A stretch of DNA of 64,000 nt from VXPQ01 sp965248175 (GCA_965248175.1 OZ252093.1:2914001-2978000); one strand, 5' to 3'; counted from the first letter of the stretch, positions 26,573 through 36,626 are shown. Program-made: numbers and translations. The notes: generated from the letters alone by a model not told the origin.

Positions 26573-28729
26573 ATGACGAAAATGAAGAATCAACATCGGA
26601 AAAAGACAACCCCGGATCGGGAAGCGCTTCTTCACCCCGACCTTGCTGGTGGCAATGGGCACACTTCCGAAGCGATTACACCGCGCACAGCCTATGCCGA
26701 AGACCTATATGTGGACAAGTTGACTGCCGGCGATTTCGACGGAAAACAACTCTGTGCGGCCTACCGTACGATGCTGCTGGCAAGGCGGCTCGACGAAAAG
26801 ATGCTGACCCTGCTCAAACAGGGCAAGGGGTTTTTTCACACAGGATGTGCCGGCCATGAAGCCGCTCAAGCGGCCATCGGCATGTATGTACAGCCCGGAC
26901 ACGACTGGTTCTGTATGTACTACCGGGACCTGTGCCTCTCTCTTGCCGTCGGCATGACCGCACGGGACACCTTGCTCGCTCATCTTGCCAAGGCCAACGA
27001 TCCGAGTTCCGGCGGACGGCAAATGTCCCAGCATTACGGTGTACGGGAACTCAACATTTTGGCAGCGTCATCTTCCGTGGGCTCGCAGTTCCTTCCTGCG
27101 CTTGGCTTCGCTATGGCCGTACAGCGCCGGGACGAAGACGCTTTCGTGTATGTATCCGCCGGAGAAGGGGCTACTTCCCAAGGTGCTTTCCATGAGGCGC
27201 TGAACTGGGCCACGCGCATCAAGGCGCCCGTGTTCTTTTTTATTCAGGACAACAAATTCGCCATTTCGGTGCCGGTCGAGGACCAGATCGCTGGAGGCAC
27301 CCCGTACAAACTGGCTGCGGGATACGAGGGGCTGAAACGCATCCGGGTTGACGGAACGGATTTTTTTAAAATGGCGGCGGCGGCCAGGCAGGCCATCGAA
27401 CACATCCGGACCGGTCAGGGGCCGGTATGCCTCGTGGCCGATGTGGTTCGTCTTTTCCCCCACTCCTCATCCGATAACCATGCCAAATACCGCTCTTCCA
27501 AAGAATTGTCGGAAGCTCAGGAAGTCGATCCGCTCCTCTTAATGGAAATGACCTTGATCGAGGAAGGCGTTCTGGATGCGCATTCGGTCGAGGAAATGGA
27601 GAAAGAGATTCACAAGGAAATCGACGAAGCGGCCGCATGGGCGCTGGAGCAAAGCGATCCAACGCCGGAAAGCGCGACCCGCCATGTCCTGTTCGAAGGG
27701 GATCTCGGCATCGACTACGAGACCTCGGAGCCGGCCGGCGAGCCGATGGTCATGGTGGATGCCATCAACGCTGCCCTGAAAGAAGAAATGACGCGCGACG
27801 AGCACGTTATCGTCTACGGCGAAGATGTGGCCGGGGAGAAAGGCGGCGTGTTCAAGACAACCCGGGATCTGACGGATTGGTTCGGAGCCGATCGCTGTTT
27901 CAACTCGCCGCTGGCCGAAGCATCTGTGGTGGGCACCGCAATGGGATTGGCCGCTTCCGGCTACAAGCCGGTGGTGGAAATACAATTCGCCGATTACATC
28001 TGGCCGGCCATGCAACACATCCGCAACCAGGTGGCCCCGCTTCGTTACCGGTCGAATAACAAGTGGAGTTGCCCCATGGTCATCCGCGTACCGTGCGGTG
28101 GATATATCCACGGAGGCTTATACCACTCCCAGAACATTGAGGCCATGTTCGCGCACTTCCCCGGCATCAAGGTGGCAATGCCCTCCATTGCTTCTGACGC
28201 GAAGGGCCTGTTGAAGACAGCCATCCGAAGCCAGGACCCCATTCTGTTCCTCGAACACAAGGCCCTATATCGTCTGGCTGCCGCGCGCACCCCCGTAGCG
28301 GACGAAAACGGCTACCTTCCTTTCGGCAAGGCACGCGTAGCACGCGAAGGCAGCGATCTGACCATCGTTACCTGGGGGATGATCGTCCACAAAGCCGCGC
28401 ACGCCGCCAACCGGCTGGAGCGAGAAGACAGTGTCTCCGCAGAGATCATCGATATCCGGACGATGCTTCCGCTGGACATGGAAACAATCCTTGCCTCGGT
28501 CCGCAAAACGAACCGTGTACTGATCGCCTACGAAGACCATGAATTCATGGGCTTCGGTGCGGAAATCGCCGCAAGGATCGCAGACGAAGCATTTCCCTTG
28601 CTGGACGCGCCGGTGCGGCGTCTTGCCGGCGCATTTACCTACATTCCTTTTTCAGGCCCCCTCGAAAAAGCGGTCTTGCCCCAGGACGAGGACATCTACA
28701 CCGCCGCAAAAGGCCTGCTGGATTATTAG
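26573..28729 (+). CDS. Fused E1 alpha-beta 2-oxoacid dehydrogenase (branched-chain type)
   Basis: The 718-residue fusion has an alpha part (residues about 60-360) with HTGCAGHEAAQAAIGMYV and the thiamine-diphosphate motif starting GEGATSQGAFHEALNW, and a beta part (about 390-718) with VYGEDVAGEKGGVF, FNSPLAEASVVGTAMGLA and EDHEFMGFGAEIAA. It decarboxylates a branched 2-oxo acid or pyruvate and passes the acyl group to a lipoyl E2, which is not in the window. Single-chain E1 enzymes are usual in this phylum. ATG 26573 is chosen; a GTG lies 18 bases upstream. Confidence 0.93.
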   Translation: MTKMKNQHRKKTTPDREALLHPDLAGGNGHTSEAITPRTAYAEDLYVDKLTAGDFDGKQLCAAYRTMLLARRLDEKMLTLLKQGKGFFHTGCAGHEAAQAAIGMYVQPGHDWFCMYYRDLCLSLAVGMTARDTLLAHLAKANDPSSGGRQMSQHYGVRELNILAASSSVGSQFLPALGFAMAVQRRDEDAFVYVSAGEGATSQGAFHEALNWATRIKAPVFFFIQDNKFAISVPVEDQIAGGTPYKLAAGYEGLKRIRVDGTDFFKMAAAARQAIEHIRTGQGPVCLVADVVRLFPHSSSDNHAKYRSSKELSEAQEVDPLLLMEMTLIEEGVLDAHSVEEMEKEIHKEIDEAAAWALEQSDPTPESATRHVLFEGDLGIDYETSEPAGEPMVMVDAINAALKEEMTRDEHVIVYGEDVAGEKGGVFKTTRDLTDWFGADRCFNSPLAEASVVGTAMGLAASGYKPVVEIQFADYIWPAMQHIRNQVAPLRYRSNNKWSCPMVIRVPCGGYIHGGLYHSQNIEAMFAHFPGIKVAMPSIASDAKGLLKTAIRSQDPILFLEHKALYRLAAARTPVADENGYLPFGKARVAREGSDLTIVTWGMIVHKAAHAANRLEREDSVSAEIIDIRTMLPLDMETILASVRKTNRVLIAYEDHEFMGFGAEIAARIADEAFPLLDAPVRRLAGAFTYIPFSGPLEKAVLPQDEDIYTAAKGLLDY

Positions 28730-28763
28730 GAAAATCCGCCACCGGGCAAACGCACTGGCGTTT

Positions 28764-29933
28764 CTATGCGGCGGCAAGCGCAGCGTCAAGATCGGCAATC
28801 AGATCCGTCTCTTCCTCGACACCCACTGAGAGCCGTATCAGGGAATCGGTGATCCCGAACCTCTCCCGCTCTTCTCGGGAAAAGAAGGCATGCGTCATCG
28901 TGGCCGGGTGTTCAATAAGGCTTTCCACCCCCCCGAGGCTTTCCGCCAGCGAAACGATGCGCAGTTCCGCCATCATGCGAACAGCCTCTTCCATGCGGTC
29001 GTTCGCCAGCGAAAACGACAGCATCCCCCCGAAATCCCGCATCTGTTTGCGGGCCGTTTCGTGGCCGGGATCGTCAGGCAAACCCGGATAATGCACGCGC
29101 CCCACTTTCGGGTGCTCCCGAAGAAAGGTTGCTATCGCACGGGCATTCCGGCAATGCCGCTCCATACGCAGATGCAGCGTCTTGGTGCTGCGCAGCACCA
29201 GAAAGCAATCCAGGGGGGCAGGGGCTGCACCCGAGGCCTTCACCTGAAACCGGAGGCTTTCGGCCCACGCGTCGTCGTTCGTCAGAACAGCGCCGCCAAT
29301 CACATCGGAGTGGCCCCCAAGGTACTTGGTCGTGGAATGCAGGGACAGATCTGCCCCGAGAGCCAGCGGCTGCTGAAGAAACGGCGATGCAAACGTATTG
29401 TCCACCGCTACATCGATTCCCGAAGCATGAGCTATTTCGGATACGGCCGCAATATCCACCACCCGCAACAACGGGTTCGTTGGGGTCTCGATCCATAGCA
29501 GTTTCGTTTCCGGCCGCACGGCGGCCTCCACGGCCTGTAGATCGGTCATATCCACAAAACTGAAGGCCAGGCCGTAGGGCTCGAACACTTTCCGAAAGAG
29601 ACGAATCGTGCCGGCATAGATGTCAGCCATACCCAGCACATGATCGCCGGGCCGCAGTCGCTTCAGCATGGCGTCGAGGGCAGCCATGCCCGAAGCGAAG
29701 CAAATGCCGTGCGCCGCGCCTTCCAGCGCCGCAAGGTTTCCTTCCAGTGCCGTACGCGTCGGATTGGAGACGCGCGCATATTCGTATCCCCGGTGCTCTG
29801 CCGGAGCCTCTTGCACGAATGTCGAGGTCTGGTACACGGGGGTCATGATCGCGCCTGTGACAGGGTCCGGCTTCTGCCCCGCATGAACGGCCAATGTGCC
29901 GAATCCCTGGGATTGTCGGGTGGTTTTCGCCAT
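28764..29933 (-). CDS. Cys/Met metabolism PLP enzyme (cystathionine gamma-synthase or lyase type)
   Basis: The 389-residue fold-type I PLP enzyme has YEYARVSNPTRTALE, FASGMAALDAML, WIETPTNPLLRVVDI, AVDNTFASPFLQQPL and the PLP lysine in HSTTKYLGGHSDV. SLAESLGGVESLIEHPATMTH is typical of the trans-sulfuration family. Whether it acts as cystathionine gamma-synthase, beta-lyase, gamma-lyase or O-acetylhomoserine sulfhydrylase cannot be settled by motif. It is convergent with the fused E1 gene 34 bp away. Confidence 0.92.
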   Translation of the reverse strand: MAKTTRQSQGFGTLAVHAGQKPDPVTGAIMTPVYQTSTFVQEAPAEHRGYEYARVSNPTRTALEGNLAALEGAAHGICFASGMAALDAMLKRLRPGDHVLGMADIYAGTIRLFRKVFEPYGLAFSFVDMTDLQAVEAAVRPETKLLWIETPTNPLLRVVDIAAVSEIAHASGIDVAVDNTFASPFLQQPLALGADLSLHSTTKYLGGHSDVIGGAVLTNDDAWAESLRFQVKASGAAPAPLDCFLVLRSTKTLHLRMERHCRNARAIATFLREHPKVGRVHYPGLPDDPGHETARKQMRDFGGMLSFSLANDRMEEAVRMMAELRIVSLAESLGGVESLIEHPATMTHAFFSREERERFGITDSLIRLSVGVEEETDLIADLDAALAAA

Positions 29934-29944
29934 GGCAATTTTGC

Positions 29945-29981
29945 AAAAAGAAAGAACCCGAACCTGATATCCAGGTCCGGG
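29945..29981 (-). terminator. Intrinsic terminator of the TPR lipoprotein gene
   Basis: On the minus strand CCCGGACCTG and CAGGTTCGGG form a 10-bp stem (one G-U pair) with a 5-nt loop, followed by TTCTTTCTTTTT. It lies 32 bp beyond the stop of the TPR gene and directly before the Cys/Met enzyme start, separating the two transcripts. Confidence 0.85.
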
Positions 29982-30013
29982 CTCCGTGTATTTCGGAAAA
30001 AGATGCGGAGAGG

Positions 30014-31219
30014 TCAGTCGTCGTATCCCGCACACTCGGCAACCGTTTCTACCATATCCATTTGGTTCGTTTGCACGTAGGAGGTGTAGAGGGCCTGACA
30101 AACACCGATTGGATCGGCGCCATCGGCATCCATAAGACCTTTCGCTATCTCGAGATACGGAATCGCCGCGCCGAACAGACCACGCCGTTCCTCCGCCAGC
30201 GCATCCATTTCGCTCTCGCGCGCGGCAATCTCATCATCCTCGAGATTGTTCCGTTCCTCCCTCAGCGCATCGTCCATCCCGCTGATCTGCTCAGCCAGCA
30301 TGACAGCCTTGTTGATATAAGCTGCTCCGAGGTTGTAATGCGCGTTGGCATAGTCGGGACTGACCTCTGCAGCACGACCGAGATAGTGAATCGCCTCGTC
30401 GAACTGTTCCGCTTCAAGCAACAGGGAGCCGTAATTGTACAAGAGCATCTCATTATTGGGGTCCTGGTCTACCGCCGCCTGGTATTCCGCCATCGCCTCT
30501 TCTGCCCGACCTGTCTGTACGTACAGATTCAGGAGTTGGGACTGAATGTCGGCATCCTCGGGGTATAACTCCGCCGCCTGGCCAAAAACTTCCATTGCCT
30601 TGTCCATATTGCCCTGGCGATTGTAAATATCCCCGAGGTAAAGGAACGTGTTTCTCTGGCTATCGCCCTTTTCAATCGCCATTTCGAGCGGGGCAATCGC
30701 ATCGTCTTCCATGCCGACGTTCAGCAAGGCAAACGCCTGGTTGACATAGGGACCGGACGAATCAGGCATGATCTCGGAGGCAAGTCCGAAATATTCCGCC
30801 GCCACTCCGAATTCGTCGGGGTTCTCCGAGGCACGGTTGAACGCCTGGATACCTTTTCGGAACACATCGGCATACGCCATGATCCGGGAACGCGAGACCG
30901 CATTGTCGAGGCCGGGATCGGCTGCCATCGCCGCATCATACGCGTCAAGCATTTCATGAATCATCCCCATGTACTCTGCGGGATCGGGGGTCTCAGCTGA
31001 TTGTGCCTGGAGGACCTGGCCCTTCAATTCAAGGGCTTCAGCATTATCGGGGTCACGCGCAAGGGCTTCGGCAATGTTCTCAAGCGCCCGGTCGAAGTCC
31101 CTGTTGCGCAGATCGAGCTTGGCGCCCTCGACGTTCGGGTCGCTGGAGCAGCCGGGGGCCATCCACAGGAAAGCACCCATGATACAGGCAAGAAGGACGG
31201 CGGTTTTTGTTCTTTTCAT
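30014..31219 (-). CDS. TPR-repeat lipoprotein
   Basis: The 401-residue protein has a lipoprotein leader (MKRTKTAVLLACIMGAF, then a Cys in MAPGCSS) followed by several tetratricopeptide repeats (NAEALELKGQVLQAQ, AIEKGDSQRNTFLYLGDIY, NEMLLYNYGSLLLEAEQF). A Glu-rich helix (DDALREERNNLEDDEI) sits near the C-terminus. It probably scaffolds an envelope complex; no partner is shown by the neighbours. Its own terminator follows it. Confidence 0.9.
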   Translation of the reverse strand: MKRTKTAVLLACIMGAFLWMAPGCSSDPNVEGAKLDLRNRDFDRALENIAEALARDPDNAEALELKGQVLQAQSAETPDPAEYMGMIHEMLDAYDAAMAADPGLDNAVSRSRIMAYADVFRKGIQAFNRASENPDEFGVAAEYFGLASEIMPDSSGPYVNQAFALLNVGMEDDAIAPLEMAIEKGDSQRNTFLYLGDIYNRQGNMDKAMEVFGQAAELYPEDADIQSQLLNLYVQTGRAEEAMAEYQAAVDQDPNNEMLLYNYGSLLLEAEQFDEAIHYLGRAAEVSPDYANAHYNLGAAYINKAVMLAEQISGMDDALREERNNLEDDEIAARESEMDALAEERRGLFGAAIPYLEIAKGLMDADGADPIGVCQALYTSYVQTNQMDMVETVAECAGYDD

Positions 31220-31477
31220 GGCACCGTACAGTCGGTTCGCAACGCTGGTTTGGACGGGATACAACGTAGATTTTAGAATGTACGATCTTTATTTGCCTCA
31301 TACAACACTTTGTATCCGAGATTCGGGCAACAGGCAGCGTGCATGATGGATCGAATCAGAAGGGCTGCTGTTTGACCTGTCGCACCGTATGATTTCGGCC
31401 GCGGATCAACCTTGCAATCGGCCGTATTATGGAACCTGAAGACCGCCCTGGGTCGTAACGAATCCTGCTTTCACGTA

Positions 31478-32425
31478 ATGCCTGCCTCCAAACCCGTCCT
31501 CATAGACACCGATCCCGGCCTGGACGATCTGCTTGCGCTCGTGCTGGCGCTGCGTTCACCGGTGCTGGACGTACGAGCGATCACGGTCGTAGCCGGAAAT
31601 GTTTCAGTCGATGCCTGCACGGCGAATGCCCTGCGCATCCTCGAAGCTGCAGGGGTCGAGCCGCCGCCCGTTTTCAGGGGATGTGCCGAGCCGATCAGCC
31701 CTCCCGTAACGCGGGCCGAGCATGTGCATGGGGCAGATGGCATCGGCGGCGTGTCGGAAGCCTGGCCCGTGCAGCATTTGCAGACCGAGAACGCCCATGC
31801 CGTTGAGGCCATCCTGGATTTGGCCCGGCGTCACCCGGGGGAACTCACACTGATCACGCTCGGACCGCTTACGAATGTAGCCATGGCCCTCGAACGGGAC
31901 CCCGCGGCCCTGGCGAACATCCGCGAAATCGTGGTCATGGGCGGCTCCGGCGACGGACGGGGCAACGTAACGTCACGCGCCGAATTCAACTTCTACGCCG
32001 ATCCGTATGCGGCCCGTGCCGTGATCCGATCCGGCCTGCCCGTTACGGTGGTCGGGCTGAACGTGACGGAACAGACACTCCTTTCCCGCGCTCGCTTTCA
32101 TGAGCGCCTTGCATCCATGGAAGAAGGCAAACTGCGGAGGTTTCTCTTCGATGCAACCGGGCCGTACTTTGATTTCGCTATGCAGCGGCGCGGGCGTGAT
32201 GCATGCCCCTTGCACGATCCGCTTGCCGTGGGGGCCGCCATGGATCCGAGCCTGATCCGTACGCAACGAATGGTTTGCGAGGTGGTGGACAAACAAGGAT
32301 CTACCAGAGGCATGATGACCGCGGAACCGGTAGACAGCCAATCGGACGCACCCACCGTGCAGGTAGCCATGGAGGTGGCAGCCGAACGGTTTCTGGAGCT
32401 TTTTCTGGAGGTGGTGTGCGGGTGA
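31478..32425 (+). CDS. Inosine-uridine-type nucleoside hydrolase
   Basis: The 315-residue enzyme has the calcium-binding N-terminus VLIDTDPGLDDLLAL, ITVVAGNVSVDACTANAL, LTLITLGPLTNVAMAL, and a C-terminal HDPLAVGAAMDPSL. It hydrolyses nucleosides to base and ribose for salvage. ATG 31478 starts the conserved domain directly; the frame is open upstream but not family-like. It has no signal peptide, so it should be cytosolic. Confidence 0.94.
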   Translation: MPASKPVLIDTDPGLDDLLALVLALRSPVLDVRAITVVAGNVSVDACTANALRILEAAGVEPPPVFRGCAEPISPPVTRAEHVHGADGIGGVSEAWPVQHLQTENAHAVEAILDLARRHPGELTLITLGPLTNVAMALERDPAALANIREIVVMGGSGDGRGNVTSRAEFNFYADPYAARAVIRSGLPVTVVGLNVTEQTLLSRARFHERLASMEEGKLRRFLFDATGPYFDFAMQRRGRDACPLHDPLAVGAAMDPSLIRTQRMVCEVVDKQGSTRGMMTAEPVDSQSDAPTVQVAMEVAAERFLELFLEVVCG

Positions 32426-32436
32426 GGTAAGAACCT

Positions 32437-32472
32437 GTTTGCAAATCCCCGTGCAATGACGTTTTGTAAACC
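32437..32472. repeat. GTTT...GTAAACC intergenic hairpin repeat, copy A
   Basis: GTTTGCAAA pairs loosely with TTTTGTAAAC across about 18 nt. The right half (ATGACGTTTTGTAAACCG) is shared with two other intergenic sites in the window at 35110-35148 and 44245-44281. It lies between convergent genes. Confidence 0.5.
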
Positions 32473-32492
32473 GGGCGCCGGACAGCCCGGTT
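32469..32492. terminator. Bidirectional hairpin between convergent genes
   Basis: AACCGGGC and GCCCGGTT form a perfect 8-bp stem with an 8-nt loop, between the ends of the nucleoside hydrolase and NSS transporter genes. T-rich tails are short on both sides. Confidence 0.55.
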
Positions 32493-32529
32493 CTTCAAAT
32501 GCCTGCATCCCAACGGTTGCAGCTGCACT

Positions 32530-33915
32530 CTAACTGAAGTCCCTGCCCAGGATTACAGCCAGGATGATCGCCAGCACCGCCACCGGAGCCACGTAACGGA
32601 TGAAAAATCGCCACGCCCCGTAACGGAACCAGTCGGGCTGGTTGCCATCCACCAGTTCGTCTTCCGTAGCTTTGCGCGTCATGAACCAGCCTGCCGCAAT
32701 CGCTACCGCCAACCCGCCGGTAGGCAGCATCCAGTTCGAGACGAAGTGGTCGGCGATGCTGAACCAGCCTGTCTTCCCGAAGGCCACCATCGTCGAAAGA
32801 ATCGGTGTGGAACCGAACGACAAGGCCGCAAAAATCGTGAAGACGAAAATGGCGGCGCCCGACACGATCACCGCCTTATGGCGTTTCATACCGCGCTCGT
32901 CAATCAGATAGCTGGCTTCCACTTCCAGCAGCGAGATGGTGGAGGTCAGCGCCGCCAGCGCCACCAGCAGATAGAACAGCGGCCCCAGCACTACCCCAAA
33001 GGGCATTTCGGTATAGAACAACTCGGGGAGCGAAATGAAGAGCATACCCACCGTGGATCTGCCCACCTCCTCACTCAATCCGGCCACCGAAAAAATTACC
33101 GAGAACATGATGACCGTGGCAACCAGCGCAATCAGCGTATCGAAGGCGACAATGGCCCCCGCAGACTTTACGATGGACTGTTTGCGCGAAATATAGGAAC
33201 CGTACGTAATCATGGCGCCCATGCCCAGCGAAAGCGTGAAGAACGCATGGCCGAGCGCCTCGAGCACGCCGCTCCACTCGAGTTCCCCAAAGCGGGGTTC
33301 GAAAATAAACTTCAGAGCCTGGCCCGAACCGCTCATGCCAAGAGCGCTGACGAGAAGCAGAACGAGAATGGCGAAAAGTACGGGCAGAAGTATCTTCGCC
33401 ACCCGCTCGATGCCCTTCTGAACCCCGAAATAAACCACACCGACCGTGGCAACGCTGAACAGAAGCGAAAGCATGAACTGGAGCCATGCGTCGCCAACCT
33501 GCGCGCCAAAGAGATCCCCGGTAGAAAGATCCGTTGGAAAACCGGCGAATGTCCACCCGATGGATTTCCAGAAATAAAAAAGCGACCAGCCGGCAATAAC
33601 CGTGTAATAACTCAACAAAATAAACCCGCATAACACGCCCCATCCGCCCACAAACTTCCACGCCGGGCCAGCCACGTCCCTGAGCGCCCCCACGATGCTC
33701 CTCTGGCTCCGACGGCCTATGAGCAACTCGGCCATCATGATGGGAAGTCCTACTGCCAGAATGCACGCAAGGTACACGATGACAAAAGCGCCGCCGTTGT
33801 TCTCCCAGGTGATGAAAGGGAATTTCCACAGGTTGCCAAGTCCAATGGCGCTGCCGGTAGCAGCCAGAACGAGGCCGAAATTCGAACTCCAGGCGTCGCG
33901 TTTTTGTGTTTCCAT
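32530..33915 (-). CDS. NSS-family sodium-dependent transporter
   Basis: The 461-residue inner-membrane protein of the LeuT fold opens with WSSNFGLVLAATGSAIGLGN and NLWKFPFITWENNGGAF, the sodium- and substrate-binding unwound first helix. It has about 11-12 helices and ends with a short amphipathic tail. It should import an amino acid or similar amine with sodium; substrate is not fixed by sequence. The window carries several sodium-coupled carriers (AGCS, NhaC, TRAP), in keeping with a marine host. Confidence 0.93.
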   Translation of the reverse strand: METQKRDAWSSNFGLVLAATGSAIGLGNLWKFPFITWENNGGAFVIVYLACILAVGLPIMMAELLIGRRSQRSIVGALRDVAGPAWKFVGGWGVLCGFILLSYYTVIAGWSLFYFWKSIGWTFAGFPTDLSTGDLFGAQVGDAWLQFMLSLLFSVATVGVVYFGVQKGIERVAKILLPVLFAILVLLLVSALGMSGSGQALKFIFEPRFGELEWSGVLEALGHAFFTLSLGMGAMITYGSYISRKQSIVKSAGAIVAFDTLIALVATVIMFSVIFSVAGLSEEVGRSTVGMLFISLPELFYTEMPFGVVLGPLFYLLVALAALTSTISLLEVEASYLIDERGMKRHKAVIVSGAAIFVFTIFAALSFGSTPILSTMVAFGKTGWFSIADHFVSNWMLPTGGLAVAIAAGWFMTRKATEDELVDGNQPDWFRYGAWRFFIRYVAPVAVLAIILAVILGRDFS

Positions 33916-34091
33916 GTGGTTTGCTCAGGGCTTGCACGTAAAGACCGGACGGATAAAGAAGTACGCCATCGCTATACGTCTATCAAGCGATAGACATAGA
34001 ACAAAAGACTGCTTGCCCGCAGGCCGGAAGATATCCAGTGCAGAGCAAACCTGGGTATTGAAAAACCGCGCCGCCCGGACGCCGAAGCCGC

Positions 34092-34925
34092 CTACTCCCC
34101 TGGCTCCCGAATGTGCAGGTTCCGAAACCATACGTCGTCGCCATGATCCTGCAGAACGATATGCCCTGTACGACGGTCGGCAAACCCCTCGATATCGGCA
34201 TACTTGCTGGCGGCAAGGAGCGAATCGAAGCGCGGGCTATCCATGTCGTACTCGACCACCATAGCGCCGTTCAGCCAGTGCTCGCCATGCATCCCCCGAA
34301 ACACGATGCGGCTCTCGTTCCACTCCCCGACCGGCTTCAGCGCCTTGGCGTCCCCCGCCGGAATCATGTCGTAGAGCGCCCCGGCCTGGTGCGAGGGCAA
34401 CGCGCCGTCGGGATGCCGCTCGTCGTCCAGCACCTGGTATTCGAATCCCAGGGCCGCATACCTCGGCGGGTGGGACGTGGAAAATTCCTCCGAAACGTTG
34501 TATTTGACCCCGCCGTTTGCGCCTTCGGCCACCTTCCATTCGAAAGCGAACTCGAAATCCCCGAACGTGTCCGTCGTCATAAGGTCGCCGCCCACCAGCG
34601 GTTGGCCGTCCTCTGCCACCGGAATGTTCCCCGAATCCACCTTCTGAATAGTCCCGTCCACCACTTTCCAGTGCCCCTCGGGGACCGCATCGCGGCCAAG
34701 CCCGATCCATCCATCAAGGGTTTCGCCATCGAAAAGCGGGCGCCAGTCGTCCGGGGATATGTCAGAGGTGGAAGAGGCTTCCCCGATGCCGGGAGCTTCT
34801 GCGTCCGCGCCGGAGCAAGCGGAAAAAGCCAAAGCAAGAACCAGCAGAGCCGAAAAAACCGGAAGGCTGCGTGGCAGGATGACGTTTCGGGTTGCGGTTT
34901 CCGAGGTAAAAACAGTACGTGGCAT
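34092..34925 (-). CDS. DUF1080 lipoprotein (3-keto-disaccharide hydrolase type)
   Basis: The 277-residue protein has a lipoprotein signal (LVLALAFSACSG), then one DUF1080 jelly-roll domain: WRPLFDGETLDGWIG, VVDGTIQKVD, FGDFEFAFEWKVAEGANGG, HQAGALYDMIPA, and a C-terminal IVLQDHGDDVWFRNLHI. Members are found on polysaccharide-use loci, and some cleave 3-keto-glycosides. It lies about 260 bp downstream of the uronate isomerase in the same direction, but a hairpin repeat sits between, so it may have its own transcript. ATG 34925 begins the leader. Confidence 0.88.
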   Translation of the reverse strand: MPRTVFTSETATRNVILPRSLPVFSALLVLALAFSACSGADAEAPGIGEASSTSDISPDDWRPLFDGETLDGWIGLGRDAVPEGHWKVVDGTIQKVDSGNIPVAEDGQPLVGGDLMTTDTFGDFEFAFEWKVAEGANGGVKYNVSEEFSTSHPPRYAALGFEYQVLDDERHPDGALPSHQAGALYDMIPAGDAKALKPVGEWNESRIVFRGMHGEHWLNGAMVVEYDMDSPRFDSLLAASKYADIEGFADRRTGHIVLQDHGDDVWFRNLHIREPGE

Positions 34926-35109
34926 GATGAAGAAGGATTGGTTACGGGTTGCCGGTGAATCCATGTGCCGGAGGATGCAATTTACCTTCCTTTGCAACCA
35001 TATACAAGGCGCAAAAACGTTCTCTTCACCGCACCGGGTACCACCTTCTCCCAAAAAACGCCCTGTCCGGACGAGACCGCGAAACGCAATCCGGGAAACC
35101 ACCCGGAAG

Positions 35110-35148
35110 GGTTTACGAAATGCCTAAAACATGACTGTTTTGTAAACC
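35110..35148. repeat. GTTT...GTAAACC intergenic hairpin repeat, copy B
   Basis: GGTTTAC and GTAAACC form the outer stem, with a conserved right half ATGACTGTTTTGTAAACCG. It lies about 40 bp beyond the uronate isomerase stop and may end that transcript. Confidence 0.5.
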
Positions 35149-35189
35149 GCCGTTCGGTTATTCGGAATGCTTGACGCCCGGGTATATCC

Positions 35190-36626
35190 CTATAGTCCGT
35201 ACGCATCCCGCGCCAGATCGACGGCCATGGCCCGGACCATTTCGCGGCCATCGGCAAGGTCGATCCGGTGCTCCGCCACCATATGCGCTACATAATCGCA
35301 ATCCACGCGGCGCGCCAGGTCGTGCCGGGCGGCAATGGACAGGAACGCCCGCGTATCGTCGTTGAACCCCGCGGTGTTGTAGATTCCTGCCGTTTCGGTG
35401 ATCAGGCGCCGATATCGGCGCATCCCGTCGATGCTGTCGAAAAACCACCATGCGGGACCGAGGCGCAGCGCGGGATAATGCCCCGCCAGCGGCGCCAGCT
35501 CCCGGGAATACGTCGCTTCGTCGAGGGTGAACACAATAAGCCGGAATCGCCGGTCGCAGCCAAATGCATTCAGCAATTCGCGCAGGTTTCGGGTAAACTC
35601 GGTCCGCACGGGTATGTCGCCCCCCATATCCGGGCCGAACCGCCGCATGAGCGCCTCGTTGTGATTTCGAAGAGAGCCTGCATGAATCTGCATCGTCATC
35701 CCGTCTTCGACGCTCATGCGCGCCATCTCCATCAACATATGCGCCTCGAACTGCTGCCGATCCTCTGCACCCGCGAGACCCCTTAACGCTAATTCGAAGA
35801 GCACGGACACTTCTCGCTCCGAAAGCCGGTGCGTATACGGCTCCAGCACCGCATGATCCGTGGAAACGGCGCCCAGCGTCTTGAAAAATGCGCATCGATT
35901 TTCCAGCGCAGCAACGAATGCCCCGTACCCGCCGATTTCCTTCCCCACCGCACGCTCCAGATCTTTCAGGGCCGCAGGCCAGCCGGGAGAAGCGATGTTA
36001 AAGAGCACGTCGGGCCGGAAACACGGTACGACCCGACCATTCCAGTCGGCGTTCCGGATTGCCTCGTGATGCTTCAGGGAATCCGCGACCCCGTCTGTGG
36101 TCGTAAGCACCTCGATACGGAACCGATCGAACAGCGCCCTCGGAAGAAACTCCGGCGTAGCCAGCTTTTCCTCGATTTCGTCATAAATCCGCATCGCCGA
36201 GTGGCCGTCCAGCTTCGTTCGAATCCCGAGCGTCTCATACAACTCGTAGTCGAGCCAGGACCGGGTGGGCGTTCCCTGGAACAGGTGATATCTTTCGGCG
36301 AAGCGTTTCCAGATAGCACGCGGGTCGGTTTCGACCGGCGGATCGTCCCCGGTTGCTCCGCCTGCCTCCCCGCCATCCACAACGGGTATACCCAGCGCCT
36401 CCAGGGGGACGCCCTGCGAATAGAGCATCCTCAGCACATAATGATCGGGCTGAACGATGAGGGCGGAAGGCTCGGGAAGCCGTTCGTTTTGCGCAAGCAG
36501 GGCCGGATCGACATGCCCGTGCGGACACACCAGCGGCAACTCGCAGACGCCCTCGTACAAATCCAGCGCAATTTTTCGCGTACCCGGATCGAAATACCGG
36601 TCCGGGTGCAGAGTAAGCGGCGTCAT
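35190..36626 (-). CDS. uxaC: Glucuronate (uronate) isomerase
   Basis: The 478-residue enzyme has the N-terminal metal motif LVCPHGHVDP, then HLFQGTPTRSWLDYEL, LTTTDGVADSLKHHE, MTMQIHAGSLRNHN and the C-terminal GIYNTAGFNDDTRAFLSI. It interconverts glucuronate or galacturonate with the 2-keto sugar acid in the cytosol. It is last in a run with the TRAP transporter genes (33 bp after dctM), which predicts that the transporter brings in uronates. The ATG at 36626 is preferred over a TTG nine bases upstream. Later steps (UxuA/B, KDG kinase) are not in the window. Confidence 0.95.
   Translation of the reverse strand: MTPLTLHPDRYFDPGTRKIALDLYEGVCELPLVCPHGHVDPALLAQNERLPEPSALIVQPDHYVLRMLYSQGVPLEALGIPVVDGGEAGGATGDDPPVETDPRAIWKRFAERYHLFQGTPTRSWLDYELYETLGIRTKLDGHSAMRIYDEIEEKLATPEFLPRALFDRFRIEVLTTTDGVADSLKHHEAIRNADWNGRVVPCFRPDVLFNIASPGWPAALKDLERAVGKEIGGYGAFVAALENRCAFFKTLGAVSTDHAVLEPYTHRLSEREVSVLFELALRGLAGAEDRQQFEAHMLMEMARMSVEDGMTMQIHAGSLRNHNEALMRRFGPDMGGDIPVRTEFTRNLRELLNAFGCDRRFRLIVFTLDEATYSRELAPLAGHYPALRLGPAWWFFDSIDGMRRYRRLITETAGIYNTAGFNDDTRAFLSIAARHDLARRVDCDYVAHMVAEHRIDLADGREMVRAMAVDLARDAYGL

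Noticed and set aside
26573..28729. Assembly fusion of two E1 genes
   Set aside because: Single-chain alpha-beta E1 proteins are common in this phylum, and the linker is smooth.
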